Shown here piece by piece: positions 1 to 8,500 of a DNA stretch of 64,000 nucleotides. Below the pieces are notes generated by a model. That model was not told the DNA's origin and ran no database searches. It saw only the letters and a program-made list of their open reading frames with translations. This DNA is from UBA964 sp031382085. GTDB taxonomy: Bacteria; Pseudomonadota; Gammaproteobacteria; Steroidobacterales; Steroidobacteraceae. The translations under genes and the position numbers were made by a program. Location: contig JANMYM010000028.1 in assembly GCA_031382085.1 (NCBI GenBank), forward strand, positions 27,415-91,414, read 5' to 3'. Position 1 is the stretch's first letter. The number at the start of each line of letters is the position of its first letter.

Positions 1-473
1 CGCAATTGTGTGGCCGTCGCCAGCGTGTTAGCTCCGAGATCGAGCATGTGGGTAAAGCCGTGTGCGGCCGGCAACGAGGACATGATCGGCGCGCGTTCGA
101 CGTTAGGCAGGCACTTGAGCACAAAATGCGCGACTGCCGTCAGCGCCCCGGTATTGCCGGCGCTCACCGTACCTGCCGCCGCGCCGGATTTCACCAGGTC
201 TATCGCGATGCGCATGGATGAGTGCTTGCGATGACGGATGGCATCGCGGGGCTTGTCGTCCATCGTGATGACTTCGGGCGCTTCGACAATCCGGTAGCGC
301 TGGCGCAGCGCACTGGCACCCGGGCAGCCGGCAAGTTGCTGCTCGATGGCCGCGGTGCGACCCACCAGCAACAATTGCAGATCGGGGTGCGATTCAAGGG
401 CGCGCAGCGCGCCGGGCACGCAGGCCGCGGCGCCCATGTCGCCGCTCATGGCGTCGATGGCCAGGGTTGTCAT
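1..473 (-). CDS. plsX: Phosphate acyltransferase PlsX (N-terminal part; runs off the window)
   Basis: Makes acyl-phosphate from acyl-ACP, the donor for the first acylation of glycerol-3-phosphate in phospholipid synthesis; a peripheral membrane enzyme. About 157 N-terminal residues are visible. They start MTTLAIDAMSGDMG and contain SAGNTGA and MLDLGANT, as in the PlsX family. The ATG at 473 is taken because family members begin just before the D-x-M-x-G-D-x-G segment. It lies 68 bp below rpmF, the usual yceD-rpmF-plsX(-fab) order, so it is probably cotranscribed. The 3' part, and any fab genes, are outside the window. Confidence 0.93.
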   Translation of the reverse strand, partial: MTTLAIDAMSGDMGAAACVPGALRALESHPDLQLLLVGRTAAIEQQLAGCPGASALRQRYRIVEAPEVITMDDKPRDAIRHRKHSSMRIAIDLVKSGAAAGTVSAGNTGALTAVAHFVLKCLPNVERAPIMSSLPAAHGFTHMLDLGANTLATATQL

Positions 474-541
474 CGTGGCACGGACCGAAGGCGCCGTGCC
501 GGAATGGCCAGCACCGCGTGAGCTAACAACGTCGGCAGCTA

Positions 542-736
542 TCAGCCCGCCGCGTCATCGTCACTGCGCTTCTCGATCACGCGCTTGCCCCGGTAGAAAC
601 CGTCGGCGGTGATGCGATGGCGCAAGTGCGTCTCGCCGGACTGTGGATCCTTCGACATGGCTGGCTTGGCGAGGCCATCGTGCGAACGGTGCATACCGCG
701 CTTGGACGGGGTTTTGCGGCTTTTTTGAACGGGCAT
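542..736 (-). CDS. rpmF: 50S ribosomal protein L32
   Basis: Small ribosomal protein of the large subunit. The 64 residues start MPVQKSRKTPSKRGMHRSHD and carry GETHLRHRITADGFYRGK, a close match to bacterial L32 (MAVQ...SKRGMRRSHD...HLRHHITADGYYRG). The C-terminus is slightly longer than the 57-residue E. coli protein and ends in an acidic DDDAAG tail. It follows yceD by 18 bp and precedes plsX, so one transcript is likely. Confidence 0.96.
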   Translation of the reverse strand: MPVQKSRKTPSKRGMHRSHDGLAKPAMSKDPQSGETHLRHRITADGFYRGKRVIEKRSDDDAAG

Positions 737-754
737 GAACTTCTCTCCTGAAAC

Positions 755-1261
755 CTAACGCTGTTTGAGCAGATCCTTGAGCTGCGCAAACGGCTGCTGT
801 GTAATCTCATCCTCGGGCGCACTGCCGGCCGCACAATCCGCCGCGTCTTCATGGCGCGCGATCAGCGGCAAGGCTAACAACAATTCTTCCTCGATCAGGT
901 CGCGAAGCACCACCCTGCCGTGCTCGGCTAACACCGGTTCCAGCCCGGCAGGCGCCGCGTCGGCCGACGACAAATCCGCCACCAGCACCAGCGTCGCTGC
1001 GGTCTTCACCGGCCAGCTGAGCAGGCCCATGCAGCGCTCGCAGCGCAGCGGCACCTCAGCCGCGACTCGAACCCGCGCCACACTGGCTCCATGTTCCTTG
1101 CCGAAGCTGAGCTTGGCCTGCGCCACCGGTGCAGTGCCGTTGGCCGCCTGCAGGCGATCCTGCAGCCTTGGCATGCTGGTCAGCGCGACTTCGCCATCGA
1201 AGCTCAGCTGCCCGGCAACCAACCGGTCGATTTCCCAACTTCGCGACCAGTCAGATGGCAT
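755..1261 (-). CDS. yceD: YceD family protein (DUF177), 23S rRNA accumulation protein
   Basis: 168-residue YceD/DUF177 protein. In E. coli YceD affects 23S rRNA levels and is always found upstream of rpmF. Visible family signs are the C-x-x-C pair in LRCERCMG (about residues 73-79), followed by the acidic I-E-E-E-L-L-L-A-L-P stretch and a later Cys, typical of this domain. The start is an ATG at 1261. It is the first gene of yceD-rpmF-plsX and is divergent from maf/yceF with 69 bp between them, which must hold both promoters; I see no convincing -35/-10 pair there. Confidence 0.9.
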   Translation of the reverse strand: MPSDWSRSWEIDRLVAGQLSFDGEVALTSMPRLQDRLQAANGTAPVAQAKLSFGKEHGASVARVRVAAEVPLRCERCMGLLSWPVKTAATLVLVADLSSADAAPAGLEPVLAEHGRVVLRDLIEEELLLALPLIARHEDAADCAAGSAPEDEITQQPFAQLKDLLKQR

Positions 1262-1330
1262 GGGGCGCGTATCATAGGTACCTCGCCCACCGGAGTCAAA
1301 AGAGAATTCAGCCCCTGAGGCTACGGTTAA

Positions 1331-1927
1331 ATGATTGTTTTACAAGCGAAATTACCGCCATTGATCCTCGCTTCCACCTCGCGGTACCGGCGCGAACTGC
1401 TCGCCCGGCTGGGTCTGCCCTTCGAGGTTGAAAAACCGGATGTGCAAGAAGACTATCTGGCTGGCGAGACACCTGGGAACCGTGCTGCCCGCCTGGCAAG
1501 CGACAAGGCCGCGGCGGTGGCACGACGGTACCCCGAGGCCCTGATTATCGGCAGTGATCAGGTCTGCGCCCTGGGCGCTACGGTTCTCGACAAAGCGGGC
1601 AGTCGCGCCGGCCAGGAATCGCAGCTTGCGGCCTTGTCCGGCCGCAGCGCCGACTTTCACACCGCGCTCTGCCTGCGATCGCTCGCCGGCGACTACCTGT
1701 ACGAGCACCGCGATCTCACCCGCTGCGTGTTTCGCCAGCTAACAAGCGCGGCGATTGCCGATTACGCAGCACGCGAACCGGCGCTCGACTGCGCCGGCGG
1801 TTTCAAGGTCGAGGGACTGGGGATTTCGCTCCTCGAGCGCGTCGAGTCGCTCGATCCGACCGCGCTCGTCGGCCTGCCCCTGATCGGCTTGAGCGCGGGG
1901 CTTGCCCGGTTCGCGAACCGGTCTTAG
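1331..1927 (+). CDS. yceF: Maf-like nucleotide pyrophosphatase, YceF subfamily (7-methyl-GTP)
   Basis: Maf/HAM1-fold house-cleaning pyrophosphatase. The YceF subfamily hydrolyses 7-methyl-GTP. The 198 residues carry LILASTSRYRRELL (phosphate-binding loop S-T-S-x-x-R), the catalytic region IIGSDQVC (YceF form, rather than ADT in dTTP-specific Maf), CAGGFKVEGLGISLLERVE and a final TALVGLPLIGL, as in E. coli YceF. The ATG at 1331 adds about nine residues before the canonical PLILAS. The last 125 bp overlap, tail to tail, the 3' end of rluC on the other strand. The neighbourhood yceF/yceD/rpmF with rluC and rne is the same as in E. coli. Confidence 0.93.
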   Translation: MIVLQAKLPPLILASTSRYRRELLARLGLPFEVEKPDVQEDYLAGETPGNRAARLASDKAAAVARRYPEALIIGSDQVCALGATVLDKAGSRAGQESQLAALSGRSADFHTALCLRSLAGDYLYEHRDLTRCVFRQLTSAAIADYAAREPALDCAGGFKVEGLGISLLERVESLDPTALVGLPLIGLSAGLARFANRS

Positions 1928-3011
1928 GTCCGCGCTCGAGCTGGCTGATCACCGCCGACAGCTCCTCGGGCAGCGGCGCGCTAACCGCGTATTCCGTGCC
2001 CCGATCCGGCCACACGAACGACAGACTGGAAGCATGCAGAAACATGCGCCTGAGACCTAACAGTTTCATCGCCGCGTTGAATTCCCGGTCGCCATACTTG
2101 TCGTCGCCGGCAACCGGATGCCCCGCATACGCAGCATGAACGCGGATCTGGTGGGTGCGGCCCGTTTCGATACGCACTTCCACCAGCGTCGCGCGTTTGC
2201 CGAAAAACTGCACCGGCCGGAATTCACTGAGCGCGGATTTTCCGCCCGGCATCACTTTGACCGTACGCTCGCCACTCACGCGCAGATCAGTTCGCAACGG
2301 CGCGTCGATACGCTTGATGCCCAGCTGCCAACTGCCGCGCAGCAGTGCGAGATAGCGTTTATCGAAGCCATCGCTCGCGTCGTCGCCGCGCAACAGTGCA
2401 TGCAGGCTGCGCAGCACCGCGGGCTTGCGCGCGACCAACAATACGCCGCTGGTATCACGATCGAGGCGATGCACGAGTTCCAGTGTTTCGGTCGGGCGCG
2501 CCGCCCGCAGCGCCTCGATCAAGCCAAAGCTAACACCGCTGCCGCCGTGTACAGCGACGCCGGCAGGCTTGTCGATCGCGATCAGGCGCTCGTCTTCAGA
2601 AATGATGGCGCGCTGGATGCGCTCAAGATCGGCGTTCGATGGGCCGCGTTTGCCACTGCGCGGCGCTGCCGCGGCCCTACGTATGGTGGCAGGTGCTGGC
2701 GCAGTCGCTGCCGCGCCGGCGGGATGCAGCGCCGCTGGCTCGGCCGGTTCCTCGCGTGGCGGCGGCGCCTCGAGCCGCACCGGCGGCACACGTATGTCGT
2801 CGCCCTCCGCCAGCCGCTGCTCCGGCTGCACGCGCTTGCCGTTGACCCGCACCTCGCCCCGTCGCACGAGGCGGAAAATCCGAATCCTCGGCAGCTGCGG
2901 CCACAGGTTCTGCAGGAATTTATCCAGCCTCCGACGGGCGTCATCGGCGCTGATTTTTACGTGCCTGACGCCCTGCGGGGCCACGCTTTGTGTGACGTCG
3001 GACACAGACAT
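1803..3011 (-). CDS. rluC: 23S rRNA pseudouridine synthase RluC
   Basis: Pseudouridylates 23S rRNA (positions 955, 2504 and 2580 in E. coli). 402 residues: an N-terminal S4 RNA-binding domain (about 25-80, DDARRRLDKFLQNLWP), a low-complexity Pro/Ala/Arg linker (about 80-125), then the RsuA/RluA catalytic domain with the catalytic-Asp motif HRLDRDTSG and ETGRTHQIRVHAAY. The conserved domain ends around SAVISQLERG; about 45 more residues, very rich in Arg/Ser, extend over the 3' end of yceF on the opposite strand. Typical RluC is near 320 residues, so linker and tail are lineage extras. Divergent from rne, as in E. coli. Confidence 0.93.
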   Translation of the reverse strand: MSVSDVTQSVAPQGVRHVKISADDARRRLDKFLQNLWPQLPRIRIFRLVRRGEVRVNGKRVQPEQRLAEGDDIRVPPVRLEAPPPREEPAEPAALHPAGAAATAPAPATIRRAAAAPRSGKRGPSNADLERIQRAIISEDERLIAIDKPAGVAVHGGSGVSFGLIEALRAARPTETLELVHRLDRDTSGVLLVARKPAVLRSLHALLRGDDASDGFDKRYLALLRGSWQLGIKRIDAPLRTDLRVSGERTVKVMPGGKSALSEFRPVQFFGKRATLVEVRIETGRTHQIRVHAAYAGHPVAGDDKYGDREFNAAMKLLGLRRMFLHASSLSFVWPDRGTEYAVSAPLPEELSAVISQLERGPKTGSRTGQAPRSSRSGAGRRARSDRATRRARGAKSPVPRP

Positions 3012-3451
3012 TCCATCCTAAGACATTGTTTTTGCAGCAGTCTTGTCATATTATCCGGTTGTCGTCCCGGCCCTGCGTCTAATTTCGTGCAGTGCTGGGG
3101 TGCACATGAACGCGGTAGCAGAGCTACCGCATGTTAGTTGGTTCCGTTTAGCGGAACCATCAATGCAAGGCCGACTGGCCGTTGCCGCAGGTTTGAGCCG
3201 GGCCCCTCAGGGGTCCACTCGGATGAGTTCAAAAGACTCCCTGTTGCGCCGGCGCTCGTAGACCCGAATGCGAATTTTTGGCGCAGCGGCGCTTGCCAGT
3301 TCTCAACTGGTAGCGACGCAGCATGCAGAAGCCCAAAACCATACCGATATGGCTCGGCATTTTCTCGCGCCCATCTGTCACGCTTCCGGCAGGCTCTCGT
3401 TAGCCACGAACGTCGCACACCAGACGGCCCCACAATGGAGTAATGGGGTAA
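3012..3451. promoter_or_regulatory. rluC-rne divergent region with candidate rne autoregulatory leader
   Basis: 440 bp without a credible gene; short ORFs here are not supported. It must hold promoters for rluC (-) and rne (+). Reading towards rne there are three clear stem-loops: GCGGTAGC/GCTACCGC at 3112-3130 with loop AGA; GGTTCCG/CGGAACC at 3140-3158 with loop TTTAG; and one at about 3195-3220 whose core pairs 3200-3206 with 3210-3216 around loop TCA. E. coli rne has a leader of similar length whose hairpins mediate autoregulation by RNase E, so the same role is inferred here; no sequence identity to it is claimed. GTTAG motifs occur at 3133, 3397 and 3463. Confidence 0.55.
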
Positions 3452-5971
3452 ATGAAACGCATGTTAGTCAACGCCACGCAGCAGGAAGAGCTGCGAGTAG
3501 CGTTGGTCGATGGTCAGAAGCTGTTTGATCTCTCAATCGAGCTATCGTCCAAAGAACAGAAAAAATCCAACATCTACAAAGGCCGGATCTCGCGTGTAGA
3601 ACAATCGCTCGAAGCCTGCTTTGTCGATTACGGCGCCGAACGCCACGGCTTCCTGCCGCTGAAAGAAATTTCCAAGGAATATTTCCGCGAAGGCACCTCG
3701 CCCTCGCGTTCGACCATCCGGGAGCTGATCCAGGAAGGACGTGAAATCCTGGTACAGGTCGAAAAAGAGGAGCGTGGCAACAAGGGCGCCGCCCTGACCA
3801 CCTTCATGTCGCTGGCCGGCCGCTTCCTGGTGCTGATGCCCAACAACGCCCGCGGCGGCGGCGTATCGCGCCGCATCGAAGGCGAAGAACGCGACCAGAT
3901 GAAAGCCATTATGGATCAGCTCAACGTGCCTGAAGGCATGAGCGCGATCGTGCGCACGGCCGGAGTCGGCCGCAGCGCTCAGGAGCTGCAATGGGACCTG
4001 GACAACCTCGCGACCCAATGGACGGAAATTGCCAAGGCGGCCGATGGCCAGGGCGCGCCCTTGCTGGTGTTTCGCGAAAGCGACGCGGTGACCCGCGGCC
4101 TGCGCGATTACCTGTCGGACGATGTCACCGAAGTGCTGGTCGACGAGGCTAACGCCTTTGCCACGGCGCAAGAGTACATGCAGCGCTTCATGCCGGCCGA
4201 TGTGCAACGGCGCCTGAAACTTTACGTCGACGATGTGCCGCTGTTCACGCGCTATCAGATCGAAAGTCAGATCGAATCCGCGTATGCGCACAAGGTACAG
4301 CTGCCATCAGGAGGCTCACTGGTCGTCGACTACACCGAGGCGCTGGTGTCCATCGATATCAATTCGGCACGTGCGACGCGCGGCAGTGATATCGAAACCA
4401 CAGCCACCAATACCAATCTCGAAGCGGCGGACGAAGTCGCAAGGCAACTGCGGCTGCGCGATATCGGCGGCCTCATTGTCATCGACTTCATCGACATGGA
4501 AGAGCCAGGCAACCAGCGCGCCGTCGAAGATCGGCTGCGTGATGCGATGAAGTTCGACAAGGCGCGTGTCCAGATCGGGCGCCTGTCACGATTCGGTTTG
4601 TTAGAAATGTCGCGCCAGCGTCTGCGGCCCTCGCTCAGCGATTCGAGTCACTCGGTATGCCCGCGATGCAGCGGCATCGGCAGCATCCGCACCGTGGAGT
4701 CCATGGCGCTCGCGATTCTGCGCCTCATTGGCGAGGAAGCGCGCAAGGAACGCACCGCCAAAGTGTTCGTCGAAGTACCGGTAGACGTCGCCACATACCT
4801 GATCAACGAAAAACGCAGCGCGCTGCGCACACTCGAAGACAAGTCCGCCGCCGAAGTGGTGATAGTGCCGAACCTCAACATGGTCACGCCGGCCTACAAC
4901 CTGCGGCGCATCCGCGCCGACGAAATGGAAGCCCCGGAAAACAAGCGCCTGAGCTATCAGATGCCGACGCCTGCGCCGGTCGCCGAGCCCACTGGCACCC
5001 ACGAACAGAAACCGGAACTGGAACCAGCAGCGGTGCCGACATTCCTGCCAGCCACGCCTGCACCCCAGCCGCAGGCCAATGCGGCCGCCGTGGTGGTGGC
5101 CCCGGCCGCCATTGCCAGTCCGCGACCGGGCTTCTGGGCGCGATTGAAGGCAGTGTTCGCGGGCGGCGGCGACGCCGCGCCGCCCCCAGCGAACAACAAT
5201 GTGCCTCGCAGCCATCACCACCCTGGCGGTGACCGTCGCCCGCGTCAGGGGGACCGGGACCGCCATCGTCATGGTGAACGGGATCGTCATGGCCGCGATC
5301 GGAATCGTGATCGGGATCGCCCTCGCAGCGGTGAGCCGCGCAACAAGGATCGCGACCAGCGGCCGGCCGGTGACCGGCCTGACCGACCGCAGCGGGCCGA
5401 CCGCCCGCGCCAGGGCGAGCCGCGCCAGGATCGCAACGACCGTCCGCGTGAACCACGCCCGCGCGATACCAATCGCGATCGTGAGCCGGCGCGCCCGCCT
5501 GTGGCAGCGGCACCGGCGGATAACGTCGACCCTGACAAGTTCAACGACATCAACGGCAACGTCGCGGACAATCTCGACGCTCCGGTCGCGAACAACCCGA
5601 CTGGCGAGCGCGATCAGTTCGGCCGTACCGGCCGTCGTCGTCGCGGCCGCCGGGGCCGTCGTGGTGGCAACCGTGACCAGGGCGGCTCAGCCGCGCAGTT
5701 CGGCGAGAACACAGGTGGCGATGACTCGAGTGGCAACGCCGGCGGCAACTATGATCCGGCGCCTGACGATGGCCCGCGGGAACCCACCGCAGCTGTCAGC
5801 AATGAGCCGCGCCCGGCGGCGCCGCCGGCAGCACCCATGTCCTGGACTGGCGCAGCCCCTGCCGAAAAGGTCTGGAGCAGCGATGCGCCGCAGAGCAACG
5901 GCGATGACAAGCCAAAGTTGATCTGGTCGTCCAGCAATCTGGGTGATCGCCCGCCACCGGATCGCGAATAG
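3452..5971 (+). CDS. rne: Ribonuclease E
   Basis: Endoribonuclease that drives mRNA decay and rRNA/tRNA processing and scaffolds the degradosome at the inner membrane. 839 residues. The first ~410 match E. coli RNase E closely: start MKRMLVNATQQEELRVALVDG, S1 domain about 39-119, DNase I-like domain with catalytic Asp302 (SIDINSARATRG) and Asp345 (VIDFIDM), and the Zn-link C-P-R-C at 403-406. The C-terminal half is disordered: Pro/Ala linker (~520-580), long Arg/Asp-rich tracts (~595-700), an R-R-R-R-G-R-R-G-R-R patch near 725-735, and a short end with KPKLIWSSSNLGDRP. That terminal aromatic peptide might be a partner-binding site; this is inference. Shorter than E. coli (1061). The stop abuts the convergent phosphatase gene. 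Confidence 0.96.
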   Translation: MKRMLVNATQQEELRVALVDGQKLFDLSIELSSKEQKKSNIYKGRISRVEQSLEACFVDYGAERHGFLPLKEISKEYFREGTSPSRSTIRELIQEGREILVQVEKEERGNKGAALTTFMSLAGRFLVLMPNNARGGGVSRRIEGEERDQMKAIMDQLNVPEGMSAIVRTAGVGRSAQELQWDLDNLATQWTEIAKAADGQGAPLLVFRESDAVTRGLRDYLSDDVTEVLVDEANAFATAQEYMQRFMPADVQRRLKLYVDDVPLFTRYQIESQIESAYAHKVQLPSGGSLVVDYTEALVSIDINSARATRGSDIETTATNTNLEAADEVARQLRLRDIGGLIVIDFIDMEEPGNQRAVEDRLRDAMKFDKARVQIGRLSRFGLLEMSRQRLRPSLSDSSHSVCPRCSGIGSIRTVESMALAILRLIGEEARKERTAKVFVEVPVDVATYLINEKRSALRTLEDKSAAEVVIVPNLNMVTPAYNLRRIRADEMEAPENKRLSYQMPTPAPVAEPTGTHEQKPELEPAAVPTFLPATPAPQPQANAAAVVVAPAAIASPRPGFWARLKAVFAGGGDAAPPPANNNVPRSHHHPGGDRRPRQGDRDRHRHGERDRHGRDRNRDRDRPRSGEPRNKDRDQRPAGDRPDRPQRADRPRQGEPRQDRNDRPREPRPRDTNRDREPARPPVAAAPADNVDPDKFNDINGNVADNLDAPVANNPTGERDQFGRTGRRRRGRRGRRGGNRDQGGSAAQFGENTGGDDSSGNAGGNYDPAPDDGPREPTAAVSNEPRPAAPPAAPMSWTGAAPAEKVWSSDAPQSNGDDKPKLIWSSSNLGDRPPPDRE

Positions 5972-6475
5972 CTAACGGCTGGGCGGCCAGGAGCTGAGCA
6001 AGCCCTGCGCCGCCCATTCGCATAGATCCAGCACCCGCTCAAAGTCCGCGGCCTGCCCGTAATAGGGATCCTGAACTTCACGCAAGGGCTGCTGCGGCGC
6101 GTAGTCCAGCAGCAGCCCCAGCCGGGCACGCGCGCCGTCGGGCGCGCTGCGCCTCAGGGAGGCGAGATTCGGCTTGTCGGCCGACAGAATCAGATCGAAG
6201 TCATGAAAATCCTGGCTAACAACCTGGCGTGCGCGCAAATGCCGCAGGTCGTAGCCGCGCCGCAGGCCGTGCTCGACACTGCGCCGATCCGGCGGCTCAC
6301 CGATGTGGTAATCGGCCGTACCCGCGCCTTCGACGTACACCACGCCGGATTCCAGGGCTTTGGCAGCCAGGGTCTGCAACACTGCGGTCGCGGTCGGTGA
6401 GCGACAGATATTGCCCTGGCAGACCATCAGCACCCGGTACTCGCGCGCCGCGACGTCGACCCGCTTGTTAGCCAT
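5972..6475 (-). CDS. Low molecular weight protein-tyrosine phosphatase
   Basis: 167-residue LMW-PTP. It carries the P-loop V-C-Q-G-N-I-C-R-S (C-x5-R, nucleophile Cys about residue 19, Arg 25) and the general-acid loop Q-D-P-Y-Y-G near residue 136. Such enzymes dephosphorylate tyrosine kinases of capsule export (Wzb) or small phosphorylated molecules; no kinase or capsule gene is visible here, so the substrate is unknown. The ATG at 6475 overlaps the kdsB stop (ATGA), giving translational coupling to the Kdo/lipid A operon. In Xanthomonas/Pseudomonas-type genomes this phosphatase commonly follows kdsB. It ends 0 bp from the rne stop on the other strand. Confidence 0.92.
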   Translation of the reverse strand: MANKRVDVAAREYRVLMVCQGNICRSPTATAVLQTLAAKALESGVVYVEGAGTADYHIGEPPDRRSVEHGLRRGYDLRHLRARQVVSQDFHDFDLILSADKPNLASLRRSAPDGARARLGLLLDYAPQQPLREVQDPYYGQAADFERVLDLCEWAAQGLLSSWPPSR

Positions 6476-7227
6476 CAGGTTCTCAGCAGGGCTTCGACCG
6501 CCGCCACGTCCTGGGGCGTATTGACGTCAGGGCCCGGCTCGGAAACAGCATCGGCGACGATGATCCTGTAACCCAGTGCCAACACCCGCAGTTGCTCGAG
6601 TTTTTCCAGGTTCTCCAGCTCACAGGCCTCGGCGCTGGCGGGCACCGCCAGGCGCTTGAGGGCTGCCGCTCTGTAGGCATAGAGCCCCAGATGCCGGCGC
6701 GCAATCGCTGGCGGTTCAGCATCGGGCGTTCCATCCCGCTGCCAGGGAATCGGCGCGCGGCTGAAGTACAACGCATAACCACGCACGTCGGTCACCAGTT
6801 TGACCGCCGCCGGATCCAGGAACTGCGCACGATCCCGCAGCCGGGTCGCCAGCGTCGCGACATCGGCAATTTTGTTAGTGGCTAACAAAGCGGCAACCTG
6901 GTCAACCAGCTCGGGTGGCAGCAACGGCTCGTCGCCCTGCACATTGACGACGATGCTGTCGGCGGCCCAGCTGCGCCGTATCGCAACTTCGGCAATGCGC
7001 GCGCTACCCGATTGGTGTTGGGCCGAGGTCATTTCGACCTCGGCGCCGAAACCGCGCGCCGCTGCAGCGATGCGCGCGTCGTCGGTTGCAATCAGGACTT
7101 CAGCAGCCGCGGACGCACAGGCGCGCGACCAGACCCATTCCAGCATGGTCTTGCCGGCCAGACTCAGCAATGGCTTGCCGGGCAGGCGTGTCGAGGCATA
7201 GCGGGCGGGGATAACCACACGAAACAT
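6475..7227 (-). CDS. kdsB: CMP-Kdo synthetase (3-deoxy-manno-octulosonate cytidylyltransferase)
   Basis: Activates Kdo with CTP to CMP-Kdo for lipid A inner-core synthesis in the cytoplasm. 250 residues, normal for the family. Signs: N-terminal nucleotide-binding VVIPARYASTRLPGKPL, the Q-H-x-S-G-x-x-R (SAQHQSGSARIAEV), NVQGDEPLL, and YFSRAPIPWQRD. It lies in the lipid A export operon comEC-exbB-exbD-msbA-lpxK-ycaR-kdsB; kdsA, the Kdo-8-phosphate synthase, is elsewhere in the window at 55533. Two motif copies (TGTTAG and CTAACA) occur 13 bp apart at 6877-6894. Confidence 0.95.
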   Translation of the reverse strand: MFRVVIPARYASTRLPGKPLLSLAGKTMLEWVWSRACASAAAEVLIATDDARIAAAARGFGAEVEMTSAQHQSGSARIAEVAIRRSWAADSIVVNVQGDEPLLPPELVDQVAALLATNKIADVATLATRLRDRAQFLDPAAVKLVTDVRGYALYFSRAPIPWQRDGTPDAEPPAIARRHLGLYAYRAAALKRLAVPASAEACELENLEKLEQLRVLALGYRIIVADAVSEPGPDVNTPQDVAAVEALLRT

Positions 7228-7265
7228 GATTGTCAGCTCAGGAGGCGCGTGACCGAAGCCTGGGC

Positions 7266-7454
7266 CTAGGTCTCAAGCAACGGATCATCCGACGCCAGTG
7301 GGCGCGCCTCGTCGTCCAGCATGACCGGTATGCCGTCGCGGACCGGATAGGCGAGCCGGTCTGGCCGACACACCAGCACTTCCGCGGACGGTCGCCACAA
7401 CAGCGGCCCCTTGCAGAGCGGGCACACCAGAATGTCCAATAATCTTGAATCCAT
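7266..7454 (-). CDS. ycaR: Trm112 family protein YcaR
   Basis: 62-residue YcaR/Trm112-like protein, always between lpxK and kdsB in gammaproteobacteria. Features: MDSRLLDILVCPLCKGPL with a C-x-x-C (residues 11 and 14), a third Cys near 29, and YPVRDGIPVML. Trm112-type proteins are small Zn-ribbon partners of methyltransferases in eukaryotes; the bacterial role is unproven. The ATG at 7454 is used because homologues begin M-D-x-R-L-L-x-I; the same frame is open further upstream but the extra residues have no family support. Confidence 0.9.
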   Translation of the reverse strand: MDSRLLDILVCPLCKGPLLWRPSAEVLVCRPDRLAYPVRDGIPVMLDDEARPLASDDPLLET

Positions 7455-7462
7455 GGAATCCT

Positions 7463-8500
7463 CTAGCCGTCTGTGCGGGCGCCAATTCGCGCCAGCAGTC
7501 TGGTCAGCAGCCGCTCGGCCTGCGCCGGCGGAATTTCCGCCCGCAGCTCCACACTGTACCAATGCGGCTGCGCGAAGCCGCGACATTTTACCGCATCTTT
7601 CCCGGTCATGAGTACCGGCAGGCCATCGCCAAAATTGAGTTCGCGCGCCGACCAGCGGTGATGATCCGGGGCCGCGCGTTCCAGGACCGCAAGACCGGCG
7701 GCTCGCAGCGCTGCAAAAAACCGCTCCGGCATGCCGATACCGGCAACTGCATGAACTGTCCGGCCACGCCATTGCGCAACGTCTGTTAGCTCGGCTGTAT
7801 CCGTCAGCAGCGAACGTATACCGCCTAACACCAGACGCATGGCAACAAAGTCACCTGCCAGTTCCCCGAGCCCCGGGACGCCGGTCGCGCCGGCGTCGCG
7901 GACCACCACGGCATCGACAGCGCGCAGACGACTGCGCAGCTCGCGCAGCGGCCCGGCCGGCAGCAGCCAGCCGTTGCCGAGTCCCCGCTGACCATCCACA
8001 ACCGCAATTTCAAAATCGCGCCGCAGCCCGTAGTGTTGCAGGCCGTCGTCGCACACAATGAGGTCGACGGCATCGCCCACGACCAGCAGCTCAGCGGCCT
8101 GTGAACGGAGCGCTGCAACCGCGACCGGCAAGCCGGTCGCCGCCTGGATCAATACCGGTTCATCGCCATACAGCGACGGGTTAGCGCCATCGGGCAGGCG
8201 CACTGGCACGCGCTGTGTGCCACCGTAGCCGCGCGAGACGATGCCGACCTTGCGGCCGCGCTGACTCAGCTGCTGCGCCAGCCAGATCACAAACGGCGTC
8301 TTGCCGCTGCCACCCACCGTGAGGTTACCGACGACGATCACCGGTACGCCCGGATGGCGGCTGCGGATCAGTCCGGCCCTATAGGCAAAACGCCGCAACG
8401 CGGCGAGCAAACCAAATAATCCTGCCAGTGGCGCTAACAGCCAGGCCGCCCAGCGCCAGGACGACCGATACCAGAGTCTGTTGATGCCGTGCTCAGTCAC
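7463..8500 (-). CDS. lpxK: Tetraacyldisaccharide 4'-kinase LpxK
   Basis: Adds the 4'-phosphate to the lipid A disaccharide at the inner membrane, the sixth step of lipid A synthesis. 345 residues: N-terminal hydrophobic anchor (about 17-40), then VVGNLTVGGSGKTPFV with an unusual Walker A (residues ~57-70), SRGYGG, DEPVLI and a Walker B-like VIVCDDGLQHYGLRRD. The start ATG at 8500 overlaps the msbA stop by 4 bp. Operon partner of msbA, which flips the finished lipid A core. CTAAC-type motifs occur at 7784, 7826, 8181 and 8432, where they code Leu-Thr, Leu-Gly, Ala-Asn-Pro and Leu. Confidence 0.95.
   Translation of the reverse strand: MTEHGINRLWYRSSWRWAAWLLAPLAGLFGLLAALRRFAYRAGLIRSRHPGVPVIVVGNLTVGGSGKTPFVIWLAQQLSQRGRKVGIVSRGYGGTQRVPVRLPDGANPSLYGDEPVLIQAATGLPVAVAALRSQAAELLVVGDAVDLIVCDDGLQHYGLRRDFEIAVVDGQRGLGNGWLLPAGPLRELRSRLRAVDAVVVRDAGATGVPGLGELAGDFVAMRLVLGGIRSLLTDTAELTDVAQWRGRTVHAVAGIGMPERFFAALRAAGLAVLERAAPDHHRWSARELNFGDGLPVLMTGKDAVKCRGFAQPHWYSVELRAEIPPAQAERLLTRLLARIGARTDG

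Noticed and set aside
3043..3443. Overlapping short ORFs on both strands between rluC and rne
   Set aside because: They share the same DNA in several frames, have no Shine-Dalgarno sequence or recognisable domain, and are better explained as open frames in a GC-rich leader with hairpins.
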